A DNA stretch of 64,000 nucleotides from Centropus unirufus (Eukaryota; Chordata; Aves; Cuculiformes; Centropidae), in the NCBI GenBank assembly GCA_013397695.1, contig VYZI01000029.1, forward strand, positions 3,865,154 through 3,929,153. The letters run 5' to 3'. The notes under the pieces were generated by a model. The model had not been told where the DNA came from. It ran no database searches and was given only the letters and a program-made list of their open reading frames with translations. Both the position numbers and the translations under genes were made by a program. Of the stretch, positions 34,779 through 46,700 are shown in pieces (the stretch's first letter is position 1; each line of letters begins with the position of its first letter).

Positions 34779-37700
34779 GTAAGTGCTGGGAGCGGCTGCT
34801 CCGCGCCGTGCGGGGCGAGGGGGGATTCCGGGGGGCGAGGGAAGCTCCCACGGGACGCGGGAAACTCCCACGGGACACGGGGGGCTCCCACGGGACACGG
34901 GGGGCAGGCGGGGAGCACCGCGCTTTCCCCCCGAGGGAAGGGTCTGGAGCGCGGATTCTTGCGGGAAGCGGCGGAGGGAACCGGGATTGTTTTGATACGG
35001 GAAAGGCCGGCGAATAAAACTCTGCTGAGACTCGTCTTGGAGTTTTAGAAAGCGGGCATCCTTTAACCAGGCCTGGGAAATGTTCGGGAGTGATGTCCGT
35101 CAATCCTGCGCAGCCAGACAGGAGCTGGGAACAGGACGTGTTTCTTACACGCATATGGATAAATTTGCCCGGAAACCTTATGCATACTCCATTTCTCTCC
35201 AATGCCTGATTTTAATGTTGTCAGGAAACTCGGTGGTAGCCAAAACTTTTGCTTATTTGGAGCTGGCTCCACCTCTGTGCCTGCCCTTGCCTTTAAGGTA
35301 GGAAACACTGGAATACCGCAAACGGAGGCGATGGGATCTGTTCAGCACAGGTCAGACTGCACGCGAGGCGTTATCCTTTTCAAAGAATGAACGTGTCTGG
35401 AAAGCACCGCTTTAAAAGCAAAACATGCTCTAACTTTAAAAAACCGCAGCTGATTAGGAGAAACTTCACTGTACTTTTGCTTAAATCAAAATATTCCACT
35501 TCTGGTATTCCACCTACTTCTTGTATCCGTCCCTACAGCTGCCCGAAAGGTTGTAGCAAGGTGGGTGCTGGTGTCTTCTCCCAAGTAACAAGGGGTAGGA
35601 TGAGAGGAAATGGCTTCACCTTGCGCCACCAGAGGTTTAGACTTAAAAGACTGGATATTAAAAGGGTGGTCAAGCACTGGAAGGGGCTGCCCAGGGAAGT
35701 GATGGAGTTGCCCTCCCTGGAGGTGTTAAAAAAGACATGTGTGTGTGGCTCTTTGGGATATGGTTTAGCAGGCACAGGGGTGGTGTGCTGGTGGCCGGAC
35801 TTGATCCTAGAGGTCTTTTCTAACCTGGGTGATTCTATGAGAGAGGAAAGGGTGAGTGCAGACATGGTCGCAGTGGAACACGGACCTTAGGGTCCCCTCA
35901 TGTTGAGCACCGGCCTCCGGCATGGCTCTCCAGGCCTTCCCGCTTGGTGCTGGTTTGGGGTGACCCCAGTGCCCTGCTGTGCATGAAGGGTTGGCCACCA
36001 TCTCCTCACTGTGCGACCCCAGGCCTGATCCATATCCAACTGGTTCTTTTCCCGCTCTGGATGCCTTTAGTTCCTCACAAGCAGCTGGGCTGGAAGAAGC
36101 AGGAGAGGCCACCACCTGCCTGGTGGCTACGGGGTCTTGGCACTGGGCACCTTTCCTGTGCAAGCCCTGTACTCCGCAGCCTTGCATGAGCAATTATGTC
36201 CCTGTTTGCTGTGTTGTTGGGGCCCATATTCAAGTAGCTCCAAGGGAAAGGGGAAAACCTAAATTATTAACTTTCTGTACAAAGAACTGCATGTTGTCAT
36301 TTGTGTAATGTCAGTCACAACATTGGCTCAAGATCTGGAACTGCTGAGCCGAATCTTCCGTGATGTATGGTGAAAACATCCAAACTGTAATGTTTCATTT
36401 TCAGGCATTGTGGATTTTATGAATGAAGAGAGCCAAAAGGATCCTCAGGTGGCAGCTGACTCTCATGAGAATAGTTCTGATATCTGTTGTGATAAAGACC
36501 TATTATTGCCACACTCTGGGTTGTGTTGTGGAGATGTTTTTTTATTAGATTTTTATATTGTATAATACTTCAGGGGTCACATTTCTTGTTAAATTAAGTG
36601 TTGGTAGTGGATACATATGTGTTACATTTTTCTAGGATTTTTTTTTGTGTCAGTTTTCAATAAATTGATGGTAGAACCGAACAGCATTTTACTCCCTTTT
36701 CCTGACTGAAAGATCTGACAACTTTAAAGCTCTCCATTGATACCAATACATTTTGGTCTGCATTTTGTTACTCTGATACAAATGTAAAGCCGTTCCACTG
36801 CCCAAAGCCATTGTGCATTAATAAAATTGAGAGACAAATAGTCACCTAACCTACCCTAAGCCATTTGTATGACTGGTAGCTGGAAAGATCGCAGTCTCTC
36901 TAACTAAGGGAATCATCATCTTACAGTAGATTTTTCTCCCCCCTCTGTTGCTGTCCCCTGTTTGCGTTGCTGTAGCTAAACATGATTAGAGAATTTATGT
37001 ATGCATGTTAGAAGAAGCTTGAAGTAGTGATCTTCCTAGTAGTTAGTGTGAAAGCCTGTTTGCCATGCTGTTTGAAAGTCCAATGTGGCCTCTTGAGAGA
37101 ACTGTAATCATGCTTGAAAGTCCAATGTCACCCCTTGAGATAACTCTAATCACGCAGACGTTGGCATCCAGCCCACTCTGCGTGAGCAGCTTTGTCATTT
37201 TATTCCGTTTGGTTTCACTTTTCCTGCCTGGGATGGTTCCTGTATGGTAGGAAAAAGACTAGTTTATCCAGTTGAGCCTGTTTAGTCCATTTCTGCTGTT
37301 TATGTGGCAAAGGATGAGAAAAAAAGGGAAAACCAGCAGTAGGTATTGTGATGGTAAGTTTGCAAGAATTGGGAAGACAAAGCTGCGTAGCCAGGGTGGT
37401 ACCAGAAACATTAATTCTGTTTTGTTTGACTTCAGGTCGTTATTAACCACCCAATACTTCAGTGGAAAGTTAGCTCTTTGTATATGCCTGGTTTCATATT
37501 TACTACCCCTAGGATCACGTTTATTTTGGTTTCTCTGTCTGAATTTTCCATTTCTAAAATGAAGTATTTAAAGAATTTCATACCTGTGATGGGAGGAAGC
37601 ATGCAACTGTGCCTTATGAAAAGTTGCACACTAAATAAAAGGGGATATGTATAATTAGGACACTTAAATTGTTCAACAGTTTATGAAGGTTTGCAATAGT

Positions 37701-40700
37701 GATCTCATGGACATAGTAAAGAGGAATAACCATGGATGGACAATGAAGGCCTGAGAATAAATTTTGTTCATTATTCTTTTTCCATAATGTCCAAGCGTCT
37801 TTGCCCTTGAACAGGCTCGACATCTGCCCTTTTCTGAAAGTTCAGTTGTTTCTATAATACTTCTGCACTAGAAGAAACTTAAATGTTGAATTTAATGTAG
37901 TCTGAGTAGCAGAACGGAGTGAGAATCATCCTAGTAGATGTGACATTACAAAAAAAGAAATCTAAAGAAAACCCCACACTTGTATAAGCACGGTGCCTAC
38001 ATAGGCCATGAACCTCTGGCAAACTTATAGTTAAAATAATCCCTTTCAAGCACGTTAACCACAAATTTGGTATTGTGTAATGAATGGATGGCTTTACACT
38101 TTATCCTCTCTCGGTATGTTATAAAGATCTTGGTGACAATTTCAGTTGTAAGTTGGCTATATTTCAGCATTTCTTTATTGTACATGGAGCTTTAATACGT
38201 TTTGCTTGAAAATTATTTGTGCATTTGGCATCAGTAGTGGGAAAGTATTATAGAGACCTCTAAGTGTCTGAGAGGTCAGTAACTTTTTTATAAGAGAGCT
38301 CTCGGGCTGTAATGGAAAACTAGCCTAAGAAACTTTGGAAAAATCAAGGAATCAAAAATCACAGCAGAAAACACAGGTAGAGAGCCCCAAACCCCTTAAC
38401 TTAATCTGTATGGTGATGTAATGCCAACAGCATAGTTTTCTGTTCTATCCTAAGTTAAACAATATTTTTGGAGATAGGAGTTTTTCTTCCTCTTCTCATG
38501 GTGTTACTGTAGGGTGGAGGGTAAAACTCACTGTTTTGAATTTCACACACTTTCTGCAAGAGGCTTTTTTTTTTTTTGCCGCTGGCAACTCTGAAGCTTC
38601 TGTCGCCTCCAGAAGGATGGGTGACAGCCTGAAGCCATTCTCCCAGGAATTCTCTGAACTAGAGCATCAATAATTACATTCTGTGGAAGAAACTAAGAGT
38701 CATGAAGGATGAAGAAAAATCATCATTGATTTAGAAGCATTTGCTTATACAATAGAGGGTACAGATACAAATTCCGTTCCTGCTTTTTACCACATTACAT
38801 TTTTTAACACTTTATAGATGTGGTGAGCTGCACAGGGCAGTTCTGAATGGCTGTCAGGGCAATTGCTGAACTAAACGAAGGCTGTAGTGCTGAAAATTGA
38901 GTTATTTAACTTTATTATAGCAGGAAATCTCAGTGAAATTATGTCAATGGGAGTGCTCTGCTCAAGTTTAGCATAAAAATATGTTTTTTGCAAGGGCAGA
39001 GCCGAATGGTGAACAGAATTATATATTTCTGTAAGGACTTTGATTCTGCAGTTGCTTTTATTAAGGGGTGTTACAACACCTGTTCCAGTCAACCCTAAAT
39101 GGCTGTGGTCTTTCGGAAATACTGAACATCAAAGCTGATCCAGTGCATGTTCTTGCAAATATGGCTGGAATTTTTCCTTCAGACTTCTACCCACGGACTT
39201 GGGAAGTAATCTCTTAGTAGGGATGAACTTATATAGAGTTAAGAAGCGTGTGCGTGCTGCAGAGCAGCTCTGTGCCTCCCCTGCAACTCCGGGTGCAGGT
39301 ACGTGCGTGTATTCCTAAAACTTCTCATTTAAATAAAAAAAAATCAAATAATCAAATACAATTTTTTTTAAATTAAGTTTTTTATTGTTTATTGGCGTTA
39401 AAGGTTTTTTTCATTTGTGGTTTCCTACAAAACTTGTAGTGGAAGTGATCGACATAGCAGAAGCCTTGCTTTTTTTGGTAGTGCAGGCAATGGGCTCTTA
39501 AAAATTGACTGCTGTAAGTTAAAGGAAGGAGTGTGCGTTATGGTTCCTTTGCTGTTGAAATGGAGTACACAGAGGAGGGAAGGTGTATTTGTTTAGATGT
39601 AGAGTGTAGATAACCAGATTTGTTGTCTATGCTGGGGAACTTGGTGGTTGTGAGGTATAAATTCTGTATTGTGGTTTGTCTGTAGCAATACAAGTTCCTG
39701 TGTTAACTTATGTAGTGTGTGACAGGAACCCCCTAAAGATAATGGGCAGGCTCCAGAGAAATTGCTTACAGACTCCTCTCTTATCTTGGCTGCCTGCAGA
39801 CCACAGCTCTGGCCAGTAGAAACGCGGTGGTTTCATGAGTCCATTCTTCTTTGGTTGTGAATAAAAATATTCCTATGCACACGTGAAGCTTTGCAAACAC
39901 CATCCCTCACTAGAAACAGTAAGTTTTCAATCTGATGTAGGAAGGCAGTGAAGTAATATTTCCAAAGTGCCGCTTTTCTGACTTGTTTGTTCTTTTGTTC
40001 CCAGAAATACCACTCTCTATAAAACTGGTAAATACACTGCTTGATGTTTTGAATATTGAGACTCTTGACTGTAATTCTGACCGCAGACCTTTTCCCAACT
40101 TCGTGTTGCTTGACTTATAAGATATATCAGAATACAGGATGACTTGCATAACGCCTGTGTAGCTCAGACTGAATGTAAATGTAAGATTTTAGTGATGAAA
40201 GATAATAAAAATACGACAAATTGCTTTAGGCCTGTCTGAGGATGACAGAATACAGAATGTGGAAGCAAGTTAACTATCTAAACTCTCATAATACCAGACA
40301 TTGGATGTATTTCTAGGTAAGAAACTGATGGCAGTGTATTTTTTTTCCTGACAGGTGTTTTTTTGTTTGTTTTTCTAATGAAATGCTGGGTTGTTTGTAC
40401 ATTTGCTCTTTCTGGGGAAAATTCACACCTCTTTCCCCAAAATGATAAATGGCACAAATAAAGGAAATGAGGTACTGAGACCCCATCCCATGTTTCTGTT
40501 TCTGACTTTATATTTCAAAGAGGACTTAGAAATGCTTCAGAATACTTGTGTATAGCAGTACTAACAAGTAAGCAAGTAACTAGGTGTCTAAATATTTCCA
40601 GGGTCAGGCTTAAGTAAGGAGAAAAAAGCCAGATTCTGTAACCTGGTCCCAGACTTTTTTCTTCAAGAGCTCTTAAACGTTGGACTTTGAACTATGATAT

Positions 40701-43700
40701 CTCTTTCCCCTCTGTTCACTGACCTTTCTGGGCGCCATGTATTGGAGAATAGTGTTGATTCCTGCTGAATTCTGGGAGATCAGCCCTAAGGAGGGGTTGA
40801 ATCAAGGAAACTGTGTATGTCTGGCCAGTTCTTCCTAGCCATTAAATCAAATTTGCAGCTTTTACAAGCAGGGAGTCACACTTGGATAGGCCGTGTGGTA
40901 TACAAAGATATACGTCTTTTTTATGGGTTTTTTTTTCATTGGTTCTGAAATACGTTTTGCATGGAAAAGGATCACTATTAGTTGAGTTTAACATAGCTTA
41001 GTTTCATTGAATAATTGTGTGCCTCTTGTTTTGCAAGGGTTACTGTTTTGAGTTAAGACAACAACCTTATATACAATTTACAGTTTTAAATCGGGAGTTT
41101 TTATATCATTGATATTGAGAAAAGTGTTTGAGGAATGCAGACAGTGTGCAGGTCTGCAAAGCTGTCACAAACGCAACCCTATTGTGCTTGTTATTGCAGG
41201 GGGATGGATGCTCAACGATAAACTTAGTGGAAGGAAAGATTACGAAGAACATTAATGGAAAACTACAGGGGAGTTTGGAAATTACTCTGTGTACCCATAG
41301 CTATAATTAAGTGTGTTAACTATATATGTATGTATGTATGTCTCAAGCTGTCTGGCCTGAAAAAAAAGGAATTTTTTCATATGTGTTTTTTTATTTTCCA
41401 TGTGGCTATATTTTTTTTTCTGTTTTTTACCTTACATGCTCTGGTAGGGCTGGGGCCGACCCCACTGGGTCTGATCCGACAACCTCGCTAAACCGTACAA
41501 TCGGTAGGAGCGACAGGTGGTGTGTACAAAGGGCAGGGACTTCATCAGCACCAGCTTGTGACCTTCACTTACTGGGAGTTCCTTGTTCACGAGGAATAAT
41601 TGCAAACCCCCCTACTCCATTCTCGTGAGACCTCTCCTGGAGGAGTCCTCAGCACAGGAAGGACATGAATGGATCTGTTCCAGTGAGCCCAGAGGAGGGT
41701 CACCAAGATGGTCAGAGGGCTGGAGCACTTCTCCTGTGAAGACAGGCTGAGAGAGTTGGGGTTCTTTAGCCTAGAGAAGAGAAGGCTCTGGGGAGACCTT
41801 AGAGCAGCCTTCCAGCACCTGAAGGGGGCTGCAGGAAAGCTGGGGAGGGGCTCTTTATCAGTGCGGTGATAGGACATGGGGCAAAGGTTTAAAAGCTGAA
41901 AGAGGGGAGACTGAGATTATATAATAGGAAGAATTTTTTTCTTCCTGGAATTTTTCTTCCTGGAATTGTTTACCCAGAGAAATTGTGGATGCCCCATTCC
42001 TGGAGGTCTTCAAGGACAGGTTGGATGAGGCTTCAAGCAACCTTATCTAATGGATGGCATCCCTGCCAGTGGCATGGCGGTGGAACTGGGTGATCTTTAA
42101 AGTCCCTTCCAACCCAACCCATTCTGTGATTCTATGATACGATTCTATGTGAGCAAATAGACGTAAACATTCAGTCCTCATCCTAGGTTTTCAAGCAGAC
42201 CCCTCTTGCTGCCTCTGCATTTCAGAATTTTTAAGAAAGCTGTTACAGAGCAAAAACCCTGACTTCAGAACGTGTAAGAGAGAAAAATGGAAATACTTTT
42301 CATGTTACTAATTAGAAAAGCAAAATGTCTCAGGACACGTGTAGCTGTCAAATGTTCTTGCTAAAACAGTATTTTCAATGTTGTTGAAACTTGTCAGGTG
42401 TGGTTTGTATTTTCTCTGCTCATCAGCAATCCTTCAGAGTTTGATAGCAGTTTTTCCCTTTAGCCCTCTTCTTTCTCCAGTAAGGGCAGTAGCACACCAG
42501 TTTTGTCCTCTGTCTAGATGCTCTCTTTCTGATTCTGGCTCTTGTGTCCTAGCTTTGTTTGTGAATACTCTAGGAGATATTTCAGACCAGGTTTCGATGG
42601 CAGTTACTTGAGATCTCAATAAGAAATTTTTGAGATTTATAAATACTTCTTTTAATAAGAAGACAGGAACTTGGCTCAAACCCTCTGCAATAACATCCTT
42701 TTTAAGTCACATTTGAGTCATCCTTTTGTGCATTGCTTTTTATAACGGTGGTTGAGGATTCTTCCTCCTTCTTCCTCACCTAAAACAAATTTACAAATTG
42801 GCCGAGGTGTGTAAGAATCCAGCTAGGACCTCCCCAGGGTTGGAGGGATGACACCTGCATCCTTGCTTGCATGCTGGCAAGGCACGGGGTGGGACAGCAC
42901 CATGGTTGCTGGAGGCTGCGAGGGATGGAGGGGCCATCCCGTCCCTGGTTGCAATGGAGCGGGTGTGCCATGCAGGAGCTGCTGCCTGACCTCTGCTGCC
43001 AGGGGCCCCTGCCCTGGCCCATGCCAAATGACAGTGGGCGCAGGACATCTCAGGAGTTTGTGCAACACCAAAGAAAATGGGAAAGCGGTCTTCGAATTCC
43101 ATCAGTACCTATTACAAATGGAATGTTTTTTCCACACAGATTTGGTCTGTATGCAGTAAAATATCCTGGCATTTCCATTAAGGTGACCCACAGGTATAGC
43201 TGTGTCTGTCTGGCATGTTCCTTCCCTCTGGCTCTCCACAGGTGAGGTCTTGGAGCCTGCCGTGTCTTTAGAGAGTGAGCAGAGGTGTTGGGGAAAGACC
43301 ACTGTTGCTTTTTTGGTTTGGTGTCTAAATTGCTTCAGGGAGCAAAGTGGAACTAGACTGGCAAAACTCAACTGTTTGTCTGGATGTTTGGAAAATCCCA
43401 TGCCAGGAGCCCGTGTGCGTGTGCTGCTTTGGCTCGACCTGGAAAACCTTGGTGGTTTCCTTCATGTGCCAGTGTCAGGTGCTTCCTGCCATTAGCAGCA
43501 TGAGCTTTGTGTTACTTATTTCCACACTGGAATCAATTCCATACTTTGGGATCTTGTTCTTACCGGACATTTCAACAGCCAGCTTTCCAACCCAGAATTC
43601 TATTTTTAAGAGTATTATCGTGCTTTCAAGATTCCTTTGAAATGCTTTCATGTCATGCCTAGCCTGCAAGTTTGTGAGCTCCCGCACCGGTCTGAGGTTT

Positions 43701-46700
43701 GAATCTCTTGCTATTTCTGGTGCTCTCTGCTTCTTCTTAGAGGTGGAATATTAGGAGCAAGAATTTTGTTTACAGTTTTTTCCTTTTTATTTGAAGGAGA
43801 ATATAGATACGCTTTTAAGGCAGAGACCAAATTTGAGAAAAAAGTCAGTATATTGCAGATTTTTTCTAGTGAAGGCTCCATGGAAAATGGAACATTACTT
43901 TTTTACCCTTTTGGGGTGTGTTTTTTGTTTTTTTGTCTTTTTCCTAGTACGGAAGGAAGGGCTGAGGGGAGTCTTTTTTTCTCAAAAGTGAAATGTTATA
44001 GTTTATCTAAACTGGTTTTGTTTAAGTTTTTTTTCAAGTGCCAGAGAACTGAGCTGATACCGAATGTTTAAATTATTGCTGTCTGGAGGTTTACCTTACC
44101 CTATAAAAATCCCTTTATCTTCTTTCTTTCGCTCATGCTTTATTTCACCGGTGTGTGTGTGGCATTGACATTTTTCTACTTTCTGTAATTCACCCAGTGT
44201 TTGTAAGAAAGCAAAGTAGATAAGTTGGGAAATTGTCAAAAATAAAATCAGGGGAAAATTAAGAAGTCTTTATTTGTCAGAAATTTAAAAATTGAGACAA
44301 ATGTGTTTTGGCTTCCTTTGGAGACTGCCTCTACCAAGGACTTCACAAGAACACCATGCATGGAAGTGTCCTTCCTTTCACTTCAGAATGTCAGTGATAT
44401 AAGAGATATTTATTTGTTTTCCTTGCTTCCCACTGAGCTACTGGCCTCTTGAGGTTTATAAAGAGAAGTCTGTTGCTTTCTTTTCTGTTCACCCACTGCA
44501 AGCAGTGCAGCTTTTCCTTTTTATGCCTGGAGGTTTCAGATTTTTTTAGCTGCTGAAGTTTCTTAGGAGCATAAGATTTTAAAGTACTAGCTGACCTCTG
44601 AAAGTACCGTGTTGCTGTTTATCTGTGGTTTGTGAATTAAACGGGCATCTGAGTGTCACAGCTTGCTTTCCTCATTCATGAGGCTAACCTTGCTCCTCAT
44701 TAGGAAATATATACAAAGTGAAGATTTACTCATTCGGAAAATATTTTGGTTTTACTTTGAAGTAACCAGTGGCAAGGAAACTAAGCGTTCAGTTTGTGCC
44801 CCTTGAAGTCAGTTCTTGCAGAAACACACAAAACTAACATCAGCATCTGCCCCTTTAATTTTATTTCTTTATTTTTAAACAGCTAGTTCTTACTTCACTA
44901 AAATATAGGCTTAATCTCTTGATATCAACATCTGATATTGCGTCTACATCAAATTACGGTATCTTGCATTAAGAAAAACTGATTATGTGTGAAATTAGAC
45001 TGCGAGAATCTGGAAATGAGAAACCATCTTTCTTTGCACACTAGGAAAAGATACGTTATATTTAACCTTGTGGTCAGACAAATTATTATTATCATTATTA
45101 TGATACTGTTATTTAATTATTTTAGTATAGTGTAAAGTTTACATATCCCTGTATATTCCTTTACTTATTCTGAAAATAATGTGGTACCTGTACAATAGTG
45201 TAAGAACATTATGAACAATCATGTTTGGAAGGATAGTGCCCTTCTTTCCAGGGTGGTGCATGGAGAGGCTGTGCATTTCTGTCCCGTAACTTTTCACTCA
45301 CTGTGTTCTCACAGCATTTTAACCCTACCTTTTGCTCTAGCTTTGTTCATTGAGCAAAATCAGCTGGGAGGCATTGGTGTAGGCCGTAGCAATCTGAAAA
45401 TTTGATAAAGACTGGAAAACTCAAGTCTGCTTCTTTTCATTTTCTTTTTCAGCTCCCGAAGAAAAGGATGCAATTAAAGGGCAATATGAAAAACTCATGG
45501 ATGCTTATGGCTGCCTAGGACAGCTTCAGCTTAAATGTGGTAAGTGACCATCGGTATGACTGAGACTCTAAAATGCCCAGACAATGCCAAACGACAACAG
45601 CAAGAGACTAAAGTTGTCTTAATTCCTTTGTGTGTGGAAGCTAGTTGCACCGTTCTGTGGAGTCCATTTCTTTATGCTGTGCTAAAAGCATATCACTAAA
45701 TGATAGTCTTAAGAATTTTGAATTTCTTTCTCACTTTTGTTTTGTAACGTTCTTAGCTGCCTGAAGGTAATTGCCATTTGTCCAAGGCAAGCTGTGAATT
45801 CTTGCTTTTTTTGAATAATCATATTTAAACACTGGTTAGTCATGGTCATCTGAGACTGCAGTGCTGTAGATTCCCAGTCCTTGCTTTAAGCCCAATCACT
45901 TTTAACTGGCTACTTCACAGGAATAAGGATTTGCTGAAGCAGACTTTTAACTTCAGCTAGTGTGGTAAGGAGTATTTATTGTTATTGCTGTAAATTTCTG
46001 TACAGTCTGGGAATCTTGATTTAGCAAAGGACTTGCTATTACACTGCCTACAGGAATGCTACTGGAAATAACATGTTTTAGGAAGACGAACTGCAGTCAT
46101 CGATTTGAAAATAATAGCACCTCACACAGCAGCCTTCAAATTCTCTGCGTTAGAACAAAAATAAGTAATGGGCCTTGCTCTCATGGCCTTCTTACAGTAA
46201 GCCTTAGTTTAAACTTGGACGAATGACAAGACTGTTTTCCATATAACTTGATGCTTGGTCAAGGAATCTGCCAAAGGAAATGGTGGTGTGAGCACTGGTG
46301 CGTTTAGACCAGTAGATGTAAGTGTATCTTTTTATAGCCCACTTACCATTTTATGGCTCAAGGTATAGGACTTGAACTGACCTGAACAGGTGACTGAAAT
46401 CTAAAAGATTCCTGTGTCGTAATTTAAAACTGTAGACCCATCTGTTCTTTTTAAATGAATGGGGGCTCTTTGTTTCTTGTGGAATTTATTAGGCATTTTA
46501 ATGGAGATTAATGTCAATACGTTAATGTAATTAAAAATGGAGGCCTTGTGATTAGTTTTTCTTGGCACTTGGGCCTGTTTTTCTTCACAGGAGTCTAATG
46601 AATCCTGTTATAATAGTAAAGGAATGTAGCTATTGAATTCAAGCTCATCAAGCTAAGAATGAGGGTTGTTACTTTTATGTCAGAGGAGCTAGATAGATCC

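Larger units (their letters stand above)
34290..35000 (+). promoter_or_regulatory. SYNJ2: CpG island / SYNJ2 promoter and first exon region
   Basis: About 700 bases are strongly GC- and CpG-rich in an AT-rich surround, and the SYNJ2 initiator lies inside. A GC-box cluster (CCGCCCCGCCC, about 34456-34467) lies some 200 bases before the ATG. An imperfect dyad TTCCCACCGGGAA is at 34400-34412. No TATA box was seen, as is usual for such promoters. The transcription start cannot be placed from sequence alone. Confidence 0.85.
34779..45452. other. SYNJ2 intron 1, 10.7 kb
   Basis: It holds a G-quadruplex motif and 20-bp tandem repeat (34812-34900), a CR1 (35535-35840), GC-rich sequence behind it (about 35890-36190), a candidate alternative last exon (36405-36565), a 42-bp tandem duplication (37072-37155), an 18S rRNA fragment joined to a CR1 (41437-42150) and a GC-rich block (42830-43070). 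The remainder is AT-rich and featureless. Confidence 0.85.

Noticed and set aside
34016..35202. Very long overlapping open frames on both strands (333 and 343 codons)
   Set aside because: They lie in the CpG-rich SYNJ2 island, where stop codons are rare. The plus frame only contains the real exon 1; the minus frame has no family likeness. The left end runs into CR1 sequence.
35387..35890. 167-codon plus-strand frame in SYNJ2 intron 1
   Set aside because: Most of it translates CR1 ORF2 pieces; the rest is intron read-through with no start context.
36405..36448. Cassette exon using a CAG|GTGGCA donor within the candidate terminal exon
   Set aside because: The donor is weak, and 44 bases would shift the frame of SYNJ2 exon 2.
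41441..41611. Mitochondrial 12S insertion (numt) as the source of the rRNA-like sequence
   Set aside because: The CAAAGGGCAGGGAC and ACTTACTGGGA blocks are specific to nuclear 18S, not to mitochondrial small-subunit rRNA.
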